The notes beneath the pieces were generated by a model. It searched no databases. It saw only the letters and a program-made list of their open reading frames with translations, and was not told the origin of the DNA. Below, in pieces: positions 22,267 to 32,772 of a DNA stretch of 57,192 bases. A program made the translations under genes and the position numbers. How positions within the stretch are numbered: the first letter of the stretch is position 1; the number at the start of each line of letters is the position of its first letter. The DNA comes from Reclinomonas americana ATCC 50394 (lineage: Eukaryota; Jakobida; Jakobea; Jakobida): assembly GCA_048213135.1 (NCBI GenBank), contig PS015262.1:22300-79491 (forward strand), written 5' to 3'.

Positions 22267-24799
22267 CACTGTGCGCTCACCAGAGCGAAACACTGTGCGA
22301 CGGTGCGAGTGCACGGGCATTGTGCCGTCGGGCCGTGATGGAGCGGCCATGGTTCCCGTGGTGTCGTCGGCCGGTGATCCCACACGCAAGGCTTTTATGT
22401 TTGGAGGTGTGCGCATGCCGGGGCGGCAGACGCGCGAGGCTTTTATTTTGGACTCGGTGGTGGGCGAAGGTGCGAGTGTGCACATGCAGTCCGCATTCGG
22501 GGTGTGTGTATGTTCACGTTTTGCCACGCTCACACAGTGTCCAATCGCCCGCCGATATGGTCCGGTGTACATTTTTCGGGCGAGATGCCGAGTGCGCGCG
22601 ATGGCCACTCTGCGGTACAGATTGGTCGTGGACGCGTGTTTGTTTATGGTGGCGCTGACGGAACCGGCATTGCGTTTGAGGATGGATTTGTGTTTGACTT
22701 GAGTTGCGTTCCGTCAGACTGAGAATGTGGGAGCTCGCTCGCTCACCGTGCCCGCAGACACTATGACGTGCCGTCGTGTGCAATTCTCGGGCGACGTCCC
22801 CGGTCCTCGTGCATTCCACATTGCGAGGATGATCAGCAAGAATCGCATGCTGATGGTCGGCGGTCGACCGGATTTGTGTGACACTTTCGTGTTGAATACG
22901 AGTTGCGTGTCGTGTGACGCACTGTCGCCCATTCTGCTGTTTCCAGTCCTCATTCCTCCTCCTGCACAGAAACGTGGGTGTGGTCGCGTCTTGTTTGCAC
23001 CGGCATCACTCCGCCTGTGATTGGTGGTGCGGCCGCAGTGATAATCGAATCCGACCGCCGCTTCCTGATGTGGGGCGGCGTCGACCGGGCGAATCCGTCC
23101 TCTCAAAAACGCTGCTGCTACGAGCTGGATTTGGGTTGCGTGCACGTTCATCTCTCCCTCTCCCGCCCCGATGATTACTCACCGCAGAATCGCCACCCAG
23201 CTTCTCTGGTGTGGTACGACCTCACCGACTATTCGCCGCTGGAGGACACACACTCATCGCCGTGCGCACGTTGGGGCCACACAATGGTGATGATCGAGCC
23301 GCGTAAAGCAGTTTTGTTTGGCGGTTGCTCACTGGCCGATGCCACCAATGCGAGCGCCTTGAACGACTTTTGGGAAGTCACCCTTCGTTGCGTTTCCTAC
23401 GTGCACTCCTTCTCTCCTCCTTTGTCGCTCACCATATTCACGCGCGCTCCCAAACAACAGCCGATGCGCCATTCACGTTCGAGGAGGCATATTTCAGTGA
23501 CGAGGAGAGCGCTGGCGGTGAGATATTGTCGGACGACGAGCGCGGCATATCCGCTGCCGAGGCCGTGGTGCGAGCCAACGAGGTGGCAGCTGGTCACTCG
23601 CCGCGACCTCCCAACATGTTCGACGGCATCTTCAAGCCGCGCTCACCGCGCTCGCCGCGCTCGTCGACGTTTTCCGCAGTCGACCCCTCGGCTGCCGCAC
23701 CTGAGCCACTTAGGCAGTCTGGTATGCAGCTGCACCCTTTTGTTGCTCCTTCCTTGTTGCTCACCACCAAAATTATCCGTGCAACACAGAGTCGCCGCCG
23801 CTATGGCATGATTCCGAGGCGCTGGCAAATGAGCACGGAGGCCGTGAAGGTGAATTCCGCCCCCATTTGCCTGCGTAGGGAAAGCGTCGCTCGACCGACT
23901 ACTCACTCCACACGGTTGCAGCCTTCCGGCAACGCTTGCAACCGCTGCATGGTGTCGGTGCAGAGAATCCTCCGCCTCTGCAGATGGCCGAACCAGTCGC
24001 TTCGCCGAGCGCCGCTGGCTCTCCGGTGCCTGTGCCGCTGCTGAACTTGACGGAGCTCGGCATTGGCGGTGGCCAGCACCAGCCTCCAATCTCCGTCTCG
24101 CCGGTTCCACCTTCACTTGCGGAGCCGGATGAGCCCTCCTCCGTGGCTGTGCCATTTGATCTGGACGAAGACGACGAGGAGGAAGAGGAGGACGAAGTGG
24201 AGGAGGAGGAGGAGGACCAGGGAGCGGGAATCGAGGCCGCGGCGAGCGATGTGCACGCTGGCAATGGCGAAGCGTTTGGCGCACCCGTCGCACCACCAGT
24301 GGCCAGTGGGTCGGAAGAGCCTCCTGTCGCCGACCGCTCGTCAATGGTCGTAGCAACAGTCATGTCCACGCCGCAAAGACGAGTGGCTCGCACGCGCAAG
24401 CACATGCGCCGCATGCTCACGCGCTTCGCTGAGGTACTCAGCGACTCGCCGTCGTTGAGAGAGGAGTTGTTGTCTGTGCGCGCCAGCGTGCAGCGTGTGA
24501 ACGACGCGCTGCCGCGCGATCCACAGCCGCCGCCGCAGTGGCTGTGGGTGTGTCCAATCACGCAGCAGATCATGGTCGACCCGGTCATCTCGTCACTCGG
24601 CCACACGTACGAGCGGGCGGCTCTCGAACTGTGGCTGCGTGACCATGCGCGATCGGACCCCATGACACTGGAGACCATGCCGTCGGATCAAGTTACTCCG
24701 AATTTGGCGCTGCGACAGGCGATTCAGGAGTGGCGGGCGGAGAACGGAGCGCGCCTGCTGGATTTCCCGGAGGTGGAGAAGAGGAATGAGAGCGAGGCC

Positions 24800-24833
<34 letters not shown>

Positions 24834-24853
24834 GCGGAAGTGGAGAGAAATAG
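20986..24853 (+). CDS. Kelch-repeat protein with C-terminal U-box (putative E3 ubiquitin ligase)
   Basis: Exon 1 (20986-21012, MSHARGRPK) splices to WRKLHPTITGWEQLL. A beta-propeller follows whose blades carry Kelch signatures: NHCAFRLSATEMVLFGGWD, KAFMFGGVRMPGRQ, KNRMLMVGGRPD, FLMWGGVD and WGHTMVMIEPRKAVLFGGC, each ending in a conserved V/F-x-x-D/N-L turn. Introns 22703-22756 and 22902-22969 use GTTGCG donors and restore frame. A disordered Ser/Pro-rich and then highly acidic linker (DEDDEEEEEDEVEEEEE) follows. The U-box is at about 24540-24730: WVCPITQQIMVDPVISSLGH, TYERAALELWL and TPNLALRQAIQEW, the usual E2-binding fold without zinc ligands. The tail is a poly-Asp run. The likely role is substrate recognition by the propeller and ubiquitin transfer through the U-box, by analogy. 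Stop TAG 24851-24853. Confidence 0.85.
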
Positions 24854-24926
24854 TGCACAATGCAGTCTAATATGCATTACTGTCACACGTTTCCATCCCT
24901 GTCAACTACGTCGTCTACGATGATCA
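24854..24926. other. Short convergent 3' spacer
   Basis: Only 73 bp separate the Kelch/U-box stop from the stop of the minus-strand M16 protease, so their 3' UTRs must abut or overlap. I see no canonical AATAAA on either strand. Confidence 0.6.
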
Positions 24927-25581
24927 TCACAACGAGTGCACCTTCCAAGCAGGATCGGCGCGCAGCTGCTCGCCCATGGCTCGCGTACCAAAGATGACGG
25001 ATGCCGAGGGCATCACACCGGGCAACAGATACGACCGCGCCACACGACGCACGTCGTCGGCAGTCACCTCGAACAGCAGATTACGTCGCCTGTACAGATA
25101 TGTTGAGTGGATACCCAAGTCTATCAACATGCACGACAGCCAAAGAAAAAAAAGAGGCTCACCGCAAGCGCATCTCGTCCGTCAGCTGGAACGAGAACAG
25201 TGCACGGCCACGCAGCTGCACCGGCACGGGCGCATCGAGCTGTTTGAAGACGCCCAACTTGGCCTCTTGCAGGTCGCGATCGGTGAGTGGTGCCTCCTCG
25301 GCCACCCACCGACCGGCATCCTCCATCACTCGCAGAGTGGCCAGGGCTTGCGGGTCGCGGAACGAAGAGAACGAGAACACGCCGTCCAGACCCAGGGAGC
25401 ACCCGCTGCCATAGGCGCCACCCTTCTCACGCACAGCTGCGTGCAGATAGGTGCGACTGACGAGCTGTGACAACACCTCCAGGGCCGGCTGGTCCGGGTG
25501 TGTGTATGTAGTGCCCGTGTCAATGCTGCCAGTCAAAAAAGGCAATAGTTGGTACTCAAAAGGTCATAGCGTGAAACGAAT

Positions 25582-25646
<65 letters not shown>

Positions 25647-28600
25647 NNNNNNNNNNNNNNNNNNNNNNNNNNNNNNNNNNNNNNNNNNNNNNNNNNNNNN
25701 NNNNNNNNNNNNNNNNNNNNNNNNNNNNNNNNNNNNNNNNNNNNNNNNNNNNNNNNNNNNNNNNNNNNNNNNNNNNNNNNNNNNNNNNNNNNNNNNNNNN
25801 NNNNNNNNNNNNNNNNNNNNNNNNNNNNNNNNNNNNNNNNNNNNNNNNNNNNNNNNNNNNNNNNNNNNNNNNNNNNNNNNNNNNNNNNNNNNNNNNNNNN
25901 NNNNNNNNNNNNNNNNNNNNNNNNNNNNNNNNNNNNNNNNNNNNNNNNNNNNNNNNNNNNNNNNNNNNNNNNNNNNNNNNNNNNNNNNNNNNNNNNNNNN
26001 NNNNNNNNNNNNNNNNNNNNNNNNNNNNNNNNNNNNNNNNNNNNNNNNNNNNNNNNNNNNNNNNNNNNNNNNNNNNNNNCAATAGCAGCAGAAGCAGCAG
26101 CAGCATCAGCAGCTCATACTGAAATATGCTATACCTGCAACTTGCTGGTGACTTCCTCCAGTGGCTGCTCGCACAGGCTAAGCATAAAGTTCACTTGTGT
26201 GATGCCTGATTCACGTTCCGCCAACCACTGCGCACGCGCAAGAGACACATCGGTTTGAGACGACTACATCCATGTCATTGAAAACGCAGGCACGCAACAC
26301 CACCCGGCGACAAGTACGAGCGAGCACGAGTCACCGCCAGCTGATGGCCTGAATCCGGCACCGCATTCGTCATGCGGTTCTGCAGCGACATGAGGAGGCT
26401 CTTCAGCTGGTCGTGGTCGGCAAAGTTTGGCTCTGTCACCACGCGTGCCAACAGCGACATCATCTCCGGTACTTTGCGCTCCAGTGCCGCGCCACCGAGG
26501 ACAAACTCTTCGCGAATGGTGCGACCGTCTGCTCCACAGGGAAAAAACACACAGTAATTAACCGGCAATCACATCCCAGCGTGCAGCAGCAGCAGCGCAT
26601 CGCACCATGGTAATCCACACGGGAGCGCACAGAGGCCGACACACCACCCGACACGTTCAACTCGAGCTCGCTGCACACAAAGAAAAATGTGAGTCACGAG
26701 CAGAGACTGCGCAAAATATCTTTCGACAGCGCGCATAACTGCATATCGTAGTATGGCAGGGAGACGAGGCCGACCGACGTGAGAGCGTCGGCGTAGAGCG
26801 GCACCAGCATGCGCTCGTCGGCTGTCAGGAGCTTCGGCACCGGTAGCGAGCACACCAAATACCACAGCGAGTTAGTTGGCTGGTGGCTCACGTTGAGCTG
26901 AATCGGCACGCCCGACTTGCCGTCCGTCACGTGCTGCTGCAGCTGCGACGGCGACGGGAGCGAGCGGGACACGTCGTTGAGGGTGAGGGAGGGAAGGAGG
27001 GTGGCATCTGTGGAGGGGAATGCAGGACAGTGGGAAGGGGGCATAGAAGAGCGCGCTGACGATCACAAGAAATGGCGCCCCCTCCGGCAACACCACCGCG
27101 GTCGGGTCGACGACGGTGGCGTAGCATGCTCAAACACTGCGATTCTTCCTTTCCTGCATGGTGATGCGACATCTCTCGCATCCATCTCTCTCTTCCCCAC
27201 ACGGCTCTCCTCTCTCTTCCTCTCCCGCAAATTCCCCACGCACCCTGCAACGACTCCTGTCTCTTCTTCAACTCGACGGCCATGGCGCGCAGCCACAGCG
27301 CCTCGTCCTCTCCCAAGAACTTGGTACGCGCGACCAATCGCTGCGACTCCTCCTGCCTCTCACGCTCCTTGAACTGACGATCTGGCAACATCGTCACCGT
27401 CACCTTGCGCTTGTTATTCAGCAGGTGGACCGAAACGAGTTGCTGGAAGAATGGCTCAGACTTGCAGCGCTTGGTGAGCATCTCCACTTTCTGCTCAAAT
27501 ATCAATGTCAATGCAGCTGTGTGAGTCAGCGCACCCAGCACCTGGGTATTTCACACCTTGTTGACGGAGAACAGTCGCGCTGGATCGCCACCGTGCAGCC
27601 AGAAAGGCATGACGCGCGCGGCTGCGTTGATACCAAACGAAGTGCCGACCTACGCCTCACACAGTGAGGCAAAGCTCGCCCACCACCCACCACGACCGCG
27701 GCATGGACGCAACGTTCTTCTGCCCGAGCTCGATCTGGTGCAGGCACGCATCGATGGTCTGCTGCGGGAAACCCTGGCGGGCAACCGACTGCAGCGTGGA
27801 CTCGATGGCGGCCTCGATGGCCGGGAAGTCGTCGGCCGACGCTCCCTGCACGCCAATGCCAAAGAACGGTTGCCTGCGCCACGATAAGCGATCGGATGGA
27901 GACACAGAGTGCGTGCGAGAAATCCACTCACCGCAGCTGGCTCTCAAAGCCAGTGGCCGGCGCAAAGTCGCTGCCGAGATGCGATTGCAGCAGTGCCTCC
28001 GGAAGAGCACGTGTGAACAGCAACTGGGAGAGCATGGACAGGGAGAAGCACTCAAAGTCGTCCTGCAAGAGGTCGACTGATGGATGAGGACAAGGGGTGT
28101 CGCACCGAGAGGAAGGGAGAAGACCGCTCACCAGCACATGAGCTGTCGGGTAGATGTTAATGTAGCGTGCTTGGCGATTGGCATCCGACACTGCAAACAG
28201 TGTGTGGGTTTCGGGGCGTGGGTGAGGAGAGAAAGAAATCAGGCGTGCCGCCACAGCCACGCAACAGTCATCAAGCGGCCCCTGGAGATCCACACGCGAG
28301 CTACGCTGCGTGCTCTCCGACACGACATTGCGATACATCGCGCTGATGCGTCGGCTCATTGGTGGATACAGCACTTGGCGCCCGTGCTGACGCAGAGCGT
28401 CAACCACTGCCGTGTTGATGGTCTCCAGGTGCTGCTCGAGCGGGAAGTTGCCGTACGTGTACAGGAATGCGTTGGACAGGTTGTAGTAACGCTGGTAAAA
28501 GCCGACGAGCTCCTCTCGATCGAGATTGAGAATCTCCAACGGGTCGCCACCGCTGCACCGAGGTTTTGGTGATGGGAGGGGAAAGGAGGCAAAGGGAGAA

Positions 28601-30320
28601 GGCGACTGCACCTGTTGAAACCATAGGGGGAATCGGGGAACACAGCCGCCAACATGCGCCGGTAAAACAGCGAATTCGGGTCACTCATGGCGCCCTTCAT
28701 CTCGTTGAACACGACGCCTTTGAACTCAAACGGCGAGTGTTTGTCTGTCCACGCTTGAAGGTGAGGGTATTGTTTCAACGACAATAGTAACAAGGAATCC
28801 ATTACCGTCGGGGTTCTGCGGCTCCAACCGATGACCCTCCTGCATAAAGTCCATCGGGTGCAGCTTCGGGAAGAAGACGGCGTCCAGGTAGACATTCATC
28901 AAGTTGCGAAAGTCGGCAGCATTCTGCGTGGAGAACGGGAACATGGTGAAGTCTTGCGCTGCGCATCGTGGAGAGAGAGAGAGGGAGTGAAAATGAGAGC
29001 AGTGCAGGAGAAAGCCAAGGGTCAGAACCTGTCCACGCATTCATGTACTGCGTGACGTGGGCGGGTGAGCACCAAACACAAACAATGATGCTGACCATGA
29101 CAAACCGTCTGCATCGACCGGTTGATCATCTTCATGAACGGATCGCGCACCGGGTACCGCTCCGAGCCGCACAGGAGAAGGTGCTCGAGAATGTGCGGAA
29201 TGCCCTTGCTGTTGGTCACTGGGGTGCGAAAGGCCACACTGCAGATTGACGGTAAGGAGGGGAAGGAGGAGGAGGAAGAGGAGGAGGAGGTGGTGGTGGT
29301 GGTGGTGGAGGAGGAGGAGGAGGAGGAGCAGAAGGAGAATGAGAAGAAGAACAACAAGAAGAAGAACACGAAGAACAAGAAGAAGAAGAACAGAAGCAAG
29401 GAGGAGGAGGAGGAGGAGGAGGAGGAGGAGGANNNNNNNNNNNNNNNNNNNNNNNNNNNNNNNNNNNNNNNNNNNNNNNNNNNNNNNNNNNNNNNNNNNN
29501 NNNNNNNNNNNNNNNNNNNNNNNNNNNNNNNNNNNNNNNNNNNNNNNNNNNNNNNNNNNNNNNNNNNNNNNNNNNNNNNNNNNNNNNNNNNNNNNNNNNN
29601 NNNNNNNNNNNNNNNNNNNNNNNNNNNNNNNNNNNNNNNNNNNNNNNNNNNNNNNNNNNNNNNNNNNNNNNNNNNNNNNNNNNNNNNNNNNNNNNNNNNN
29701 NNNNNNNNNNNNNNNNNNNNNNNNNNNNNNNNNAGAAGAAGAAGAAGAAGAAGAAGAAGAAGAAGAAGAAGAAGAAGAAGAAGAAGAAGAAGAAGAAGAA
29801 GAAAAAGAACAAGGAGGAGAAGAACAAGAGATGCCGAAGAAGAAGATGATGAAGGAAAATGAATAGGAAGAGAAGAATGAGAAGGAAGCGAAGAAGAGAG
29901 AAGGAGGAGGACGAGGGAGAGGAGGAGGAGAAGAAGAAGAAGGAGAAGAAGAGAAAGAAGAAGATTAAGGAAGGCAAGAAGAAAGAGGAGGAGAAGAAGA
30001 ATAAGAACATGCAGGAGGTAAGAGAGAAGAACAAGAACAACAACAACAGGAGAAAGGAGGAGTACTTCCCTCACTGCCTCACCTAAACGCATTGTTCTCA
30101 TCATCACGCTGCACGTGCATCAGTCGCGCTCCACTCTCCGTGTGTCGCAGCTGATACACCACCGCGTTGAAGTCGGGCGCCGGCCGCACCTACAAACAAC
30201 CAATGAGCACAAAGACAAGAAGAGAAAGAGAGAAAGAGAAGAGTGGATAAACAAAGCACCTTCTTCACTTCCCATCCAAGCACCGCCTGACCAGCGCGGA
30301 ACAGCGGAGTCGGAGCTGAG
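24927..30320 (-). CDS. PITRM1: Presequence protease, M16C metallopeptidase (PreP/Cym1/PITRM1)
   Basis: This organellar zinc peptidase degrades cleaved targeting presequences and other short peptides. The visible N-terminus ([15 protein letters not shown], then [20 protein letters not shown]) is in register with the family start. The inverted zinc motif HILEH is at 29195-29181 within [21 protein letters not shown]. Then come [36 protein letters not shown] (the downstream Glu ligand region), SGGDPLEIL and [15 protein letters not shown]. The C-terminal half ends with [20 protein letters not shown], a family hallmark, and ASVIFG...WKVHSL; stop at 24927-24929. The gap 25647-26079 removes a segment after the region ending near 26100. 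The initiating exon with a mitochondrial presequence is not seen; it lies upstream of 30320 or in the gap 30584-30685. The intron at about 29245-30080 is a long polypurine tract on the plus strand. Confidence 0.93.
25578..25646 (+). repeat. (CA)n microsatellite at a gap edge
   Basis: A pure CA run of about 68 bp in an intron of the M16 protease runs straight into the gap 25647-26079. The far side of the gap resumes with AGC-rich sequence (AATAGCAGCAGAAGCAGCAG). Confidence 0.9.
29245..30060 (+). repeat. Long polypurine intron tract, (GGA)n / (GAA)n
   Basis: On the plus strand nearly every base is A or G, in GGA, GAA and AAG triplet blocks, interrupted by the gap 29433-29733. It includes a pure GAA/AGA run at 29734-29805. 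On the coding (minus) strand it is a continuous pyrimidine tract inside one intron of the M16 protease, between exon NNAFS and exon VAFRTPV. Long open frames on either strand here are composition artefacts. Confidence 0.85.
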
Positions 30321-30329
30321 AGACAACAT

Positions 30330-30851
30330 AATGAGAGAGTGAGAGACAACAAGATGATGTGCAAGTCTCATTCTCTGTGTGTGAATGACCAGCTGTCTTT
30401 GTCTCTCACGTGTGTGTGTGTGTGTACGTGTGCAAAGATCAAAGCATTGTGTGCTTTCTTCTTCTTCTTCTTCGTCTTTCTCTTCTTGTTCTTGTTCTTG
30501 CTCTTGCTCTTGCTCTTGCTCTTGCTCTTACTCCTCCTCTTCTTCTTCTTCTTCTTCTTCTTCTTCTTCTTCTTCTTCTTCTTNNNNNNNNNNNNNNNNN
30601 NNNNNNNNNNNNNNNNNNNNNNNNNNNNNNNNNNNNNNNNNNNNNNNNNNNNNNNNNNNNNNNNNNNNNNNNNNNNNNNNNNNNNCCCTCCTTCCCTTCC
30701 TCACCTCCTCTCTCTCTCTCCCTCTCCCTCCGTCCCCTCCCTCTCCCTTTCCCTCCTTTCCCTCCCGCGCCTCTCTCTGTTTCTGTGTCTCTTGCTTCCT
30801 CTCTCCCCCTCGTCTCCCTTTCCCTCCCTCCCTCTCTCTCTCTCTCGTGCA
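30330..30851. other. Divergent upstream region between protease and transporter, with gap
   Basis: About 520 bp including the gap 30584-30685. It must hold the missing first exons and promoters of the minus-strand M16 protease and the plus-strand nucleoside transporter. Visible sequence is mostly (CTT)n/(CTTGCT)n at 30456-30583 and pyrimidine-rich sequence at 30686-30850 that reads as the polypyrimidine tract before the exon at 30852. I could not find either start codon with confidence. Confidence 0.6.
30456..30583 (+). repeat. (CTT)n / (CTTGCT)n simple repeat at a gap edge
   Basis: TTCTTC, then TTGCTC hexamers, then pure CTT repeats run into the gap 30584-30685. Confidence 0.88.
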
Positions 30852-32533
30852 GCTATGGACTGCTGCTGGCCATGATGGTGCTGGTGCCTGTGTTTGCGGC
30901 CGCCAAGCTCGGCTTGACGTTCAGTCTGATGGTCACCCTCGGCGGTGTTCTGGTCATTGGAGCGTGCGGAGGCGTGCTGCAGGGCACACTGGTTGGCTTT
31001 TTCACGCAGGTGTGTCTCCTCTGCTTCCTCTCTCGTTTCTCGCACCTACCTCATGCACCTTGCAGATCTCGCCGTTGCTCATCCAGGGTATTCTCAGCGG
31101 CGAGGCCATCTCCGGAGCCATCGTCTCCCTCCTCAAGATCGTCACCAAGTTCTCGCTGCCGTACACGGAGCAAGGTCAGTTGTTGGTGTGCTGATCGTGC
31201 TCGCGACCTGAACTCACTCGTGACGAGCAGGACTGCTGACGAGCTCACTCATCTATTTTNNNNNNNNNNNNNNNNNNNNGTCGCGGCTTTCCTGGTCGTG
31301 GTGGGCGGCACCGTCGCCTTTTACGCCACCACACGCATGAAGTGGGTGCTGGAGACGATTTCCAAGCAAAGAAGACAAGACGACGAGTCGTCTGTGGTGC
31401 GTAGCCGTGTTCTCTTCAGGTCCATTCTTCCTCCGGCTTGACGCATGTGCGTGCTACTCGTTGCAGCGGCAAGAATTGCGGCCATCAACACGCTCTGATC
31501 AGCTGCACGCGTATTCCGATCACAACGACGCGAGTCAGCACGAGGGCGATACGAGTCCGGCCAGCGAAGTAGTGTCGGTGCACGAACACTCGCTGCACGT
31601 GGCCACTGCGCCATTAACTTGTGAGTGGATGGGTAGGCGTACTCAGTATTCGTGGTGATTCGCCGGCGGTGCGACTCATTGTACTCTCTCTCTCTCTCTC
31701 GTGTACTCATATCCTGGACTTTTTCTCTTCTTGTGCAATTCTCTCAGTCTCGCTTCCTTCCTCCCTCCTCTCTTCGTCTCCGCATTCCCCGCCTCCTCTC
31801 CAGTTGCGGATCCCTCCTCACCCCTTCTCTCCCTCCCAGTGAAAAAAGCCGGCACCATCTTCCGCAAAGTGTGGGTCTCCGGCATCTTTGTGGCCCTCAA
31901 CTTTATGCTGACCCTCACCGTGTTTCCGAGTCTGTTCACGGAGATTGACACGAACTTGTTGCCGCACGACTGGTTTGCCACAATCCTTATTGTTGCGTCC
32001 GCTACCCGTGCTTGCGGACGTTTCAAAAAGCCACTCATCCTCCTTGCGTGTGTGTGATTTGCAGACGCTGTTTAACCTTTTTGATCTCGTGTCGCGCTTC
32101 CTCCCGAGAGTGTGGATGATGCCGCTAAAGTGGTGCTACTGTTGCGTTCCATTCTGCACCGTTAACTGCCTCTCTTCGACACCGCGCTCATCACCCCTCG
32201 CGCAGTCACCGTGACCATGCGAGTGGTCATCTTCCTGCCCCTGTTCTTAATGCTGGTGCGTGGCACCATTGTCTCCGACTCGCTGGCCATTATCGGCGCC
32301 ATTCTCGTGGGTCTCACCAATGGCTACTTTGGAGGTTTGATTGTCTCAGTTCTGCCGTGCCCACCCGCCCGTCATCTCACTCGCTGCGCACAGTGGTGCT
32401 CATTGTGCTGGCCTCCTACACGGTCGATCCGGAGGAGCGCGAGACCGCCGGCAATTTGTTGGTCGTGGCCATTTTGGTTGGCGTGGCGTCTGGAGCGCTC
32501 ATGGCCTACGGCCTCGACTCCCTAATTCATTGA
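30852..32533 (+). CDS. Equilibrative nucleoside transporter (SLC29/ENT), 5' incomplete
   Basis: Moves nucleosides or nucleobases across a membrane by facilitated diffusion or proton coupling. The first visible exon (30852, after ...CTCGTGCAG) gives YGLLLAMMVLVPVFAAAKLG and GGVLQGTLVGFF, corresponding to helices 3-4 (ENTs carry a similar LQGSLFGL). Then come ISPLLIQGILSGEAISGAIV (ENT SGQGLAG region), a gap at 31260-31279, a hydrophilic central loop rich in Ser/His/Asp (about 31466-31620), TVFPSLFTEIDTNLLPHDW, FNLFDLVSRFLPR (ENT FNxxDxxGR motif), GLTNGYFG (ENT GLSNGYL) and EERETAGNLLVVAILVGVA (ENT ETAG motif). Stop TGA 32531-32533, with AATAAA 88 bp downstream. Helices 1-2 are missing, probably in the gap 30584-30685. 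Confidence 0.87.
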
Positions 32534-32772
32534 CACCCACACACCCACCCCCTCGGTGCACGCACACAACTATAAAGTACAATCTGTGTAGACCAAAATG
32601 TTTTCTCTTCTTCACTCGGCAATAAACAAATTTTCTCTCCCACCCCCTCCCCCGTCCTTGTTTCGCACGTGAGCATGTCTCTCAGCGTCAGGACAACCGA
32701 CACCGAGCGGGGCACACACGCGTGCTATTTCTCCAAACCCAAAAGGCATTTTCTCTCTCTCTCTACACCTCC
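32534..32772. other. Convergent 3' intergenic region
   Basis: 239 bp between the nucleoside transporter stop (plus) and the giant coiled-coil gene stop (minus). It contains an AATAAA for the plus-strand gene and a short CT run at 32752-32764; no gene is visible. Confidence 0.6.
32621..32626 (+). promoter_or_regulatory. Polyadenylation signal AATAAA
   Basis: Canonical hexamer 88 bp after the transporter stop codon and followed by a T-rich stretch, consistent with the transporter's 3' end. Confidence 0.55.

Noticed and set aside
25564-25646. Thr-His or Cys-Val dipeptide open frames.
   Set aside because: Pure (CA)n microsatellite translated in two frames.
29245-30107. Open frames of poly-Glu/Arg/Lys (plus) and poly-Leu/Ser/Phe (minus).
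   Set aside because: Triplet-repeat intron of the M16 protease; the conserved protease sequence skips it exactly (NNAFS joined to VAFRTP).
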